Of a stretch of 6,152 nucleotides of DNA, positions 5,617-6,152 are shown piece by piece. Numbering within the stretch: position 1 is the first letter of the stretch; each line of letters begins with the position of its first letter. Location of the stretch: NCBI GenBank assembly GCA_005889515.1, contig VBHE01000120.1, positions 1 through 6,152 on the forward strand. The letters run 5' to 3'. Origin of the DNA: Chloroflexota bacterium. Its GTDB lineage: Bacteria > Chloroflexota > Dormibacteria > Aeolococcales > Aeolococcaceae. The notes below the pieces were generated by a model. It was given only the letters and a program-made list of their open reading frames with translations. It made no database searches and was not told the DNA's origin. The translations under genes were made by a program, and so were the position numbers.

Positions 5617-5681
5617 CACCGCTGCCCCCCCTCTCGGGGCGTCTCTCTCTGGGAGGCGCCCCTTTAGCATTCCCGGCATGA
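5610..5681 (+). CDS. Possible 23-codon leader ORF coupled to dus
   Basis: ATG 5610 opens a 23-codon frame, different from that of dus, which ends at TGA 5679-5681 and overlaps the dus start as ATGA. The peptide begins MATPLPPLSGRL and contains five Leu, one of them encoded by TTA (5664-5666), a codon expected to be rare in so GC-rich a genome. The ORF runs through the strong hairpin at 5636-5662. It has no clear Shine-Dalgarno sequence, but its start would be only about 11 nt from the predicted 5' end, so near-leaderless initiation is possible. dus also lacks a good ribosome site, which fits coupling. An ORF this short can arise by chance. Confidence 0.35.
   Translation: MATPLPPLSGRLSLGGAPLAFPA
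5636..5665 (+). terminator. Leader hairpin 2, attenuator-like, before dus
   Basis: GGGGCG (5636-5641) pairs with CGCCCC (5657-5662), and the stem extends inward through TCTCTC (5642-5647) against GGGAGG (5651-5656), including two G-U pairs, to make 12 bp with a 3-nt loop. Only three T residues follow (5663-5665). It lies between the dus promoter and the dus ATG, with no plus-strand gene upstream, so it cannot be the terminator of a preceding gene. A competing pairing of CCCC (5628-5631) with GGGG (5636-5639) would disrupt it. It may be a weak attenuator or a translation-control hairpin. Confidence 0.5.
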
Positions 5682-6152
5682 CCGCAGGCACCGGTGTCGG
5701 CGTCGCGCCGCTTCGCGTGGGTGGGCTCGAGCTTCGCTCGCCCGTGCTCGTCGCGCCCATGGCCGGGATCACCGACGCCCCCTTCCGCCGGATCGCCGCG
5801 GAGATGGGCGCCGGGCTGGTCTGCACCGAGATGGTTGCCGCCGAGGCGGTGGCGCGCAGCGCGGAGGCGAGCCTCAAGCTGCTCGACTTCCCTGCGGGGA
5901 TGTCCATTCCGGTCGGCGCCCAGTTCGTCGGCAGCGATCCCGCGACGATGGCGGAGGCGGCGCGGATCGCCGTCGACCGCGGGGCGACCACCGTCGACGT
6001 GAACCTCGGCTGCCCGGTGCGCAAGGTGGTCGGCATCGGCAACGGCGCCGCCCTCGCTCGCGACCCCGTCGCCACTGCCCGGGTGCTGGGGGCGATGACC
6101 GCGGCCGTCGACGTGCCGGTCACCGCGAAGATGCGCCTCGGCTGGGACCACT
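5678..6152 (+). CDS. dusB: tRNA-dihydrouridine synthase, DusB-like (3' end beyond window)
   Basis: This flavoenzyme reduces uridine to dihydrouridine in the tRNA D-loop using FMN and NADPH. The visible 158 residues are about half of a usual Dus protein and form the start of the TIM barrel: PVLVAPMAGITDAPFRR (22-38, FMN-binding first strand), VCTEMVAAEA (48-57), VGAQFVGSDP (79-88), and DVNLGCPVRKVVGIGNGAAL (107-126) with the catalytic Cys112. AKMRLGWD (150-157) contains Lys151, equivalent to the conserved active-site Lys of the family. NLGCPVRKVVGIGNGAAL most resembles the DusB subgroup, though the subgroup is less certain than the family. ATG 5678 gives a family-like N-terminus but has no good Shine-Dalgarno sequence; GGGAGG at 5651-5656 is 21 nt away and inside a hairpin. 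It is divergent from greA. Confidence 0.93.
   Translation, partial: MTAGTGVGVAPLRVGGLELRSPVLVAPMAGITDAPFRRIAAEMGAGLVCTEMVAAEAVARSAEASLKLLDFPAGMSIPVGAQFVGSDPATMAEAARIAVDRGATTVDVNLGCPVRKVVGIGNGAALARDPVATARVLGAMTAAVDVPVTAKMRLGWDH

Noticed and set aside
5141..6151. Minus-strand frames 5141-6151 and 5521-6123 covering the dus region
   Set aside because: They are antisense to dus or out of frame with greA, with compositions typical of shadow frames. The dus protein motifs on the plus strand are unambiguous.

Overview
This is a high-GC bacterial chromosomal window (about 70% G+C by eye, strong G/C third-codon bias). It is mostly housekeeping genes for translation and transcription. The greA-lysS gene order with dus next door recalls Firmicutes and other Terrabacteria. 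The GC content would suit an actinobacterium or a Chloroflexota/Dormibacterota-like lineage, but I cannot place the organism from sequence alone.

Layout. Positions 1-176 hold no gene I can name. A plus-strand gene (177-1556) encodes a group II PLP-dependent decarboxylase-family enzyme of unknown substrate. It converges across a 53-bp gap on a minus-strand operon that reads, in transcription order, greA (5436-4975), lysS (4973-3411), serS (3414-2155) and a hotdog-fold thioesterase (2158-1610). The genes are packed extremely tightly: 1 nt lies between greA and lysS, and the lysS/serS and serS/thioesterase junctions are GTGA and ATGA stop-start overlaps. A 241-bp intergenic region (5437-5677) separates this operon from a divergent plus-strand tRNA-dihydrouridine synthase gene (5678 to beyond the window end).

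How the genes fit together. GreA rescues backtracked RNA polymerase, LysRS and SerRS charge tRNAs, and Dus modifies the tRNA D-loop, so both sides of the divergent region serve gene expression. The thioesterase and the decarboxylase are metabolic genes with no obvious link to them.

The most interesting part is the greA/dus intergenic region. It appears to hold a bidirectional promoter with overlapping -10 elements on the two strands. The dus side has a short leader with two hairpins and a 23-codon leader ORF that ends in an ATGA overlap with the dus start codon. The greA leader carries a separate long inverted repeat. A second notable point is that lysS has no ATG, GTG or TTG that would keep its normal N-terminus: the best start is a CTG with a good Shine-Dalgarno sequence inside the end of greA. 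I see no mobile element, CRISPR array, rRNA or tRNA gene, and no clearly new multi-gene system.
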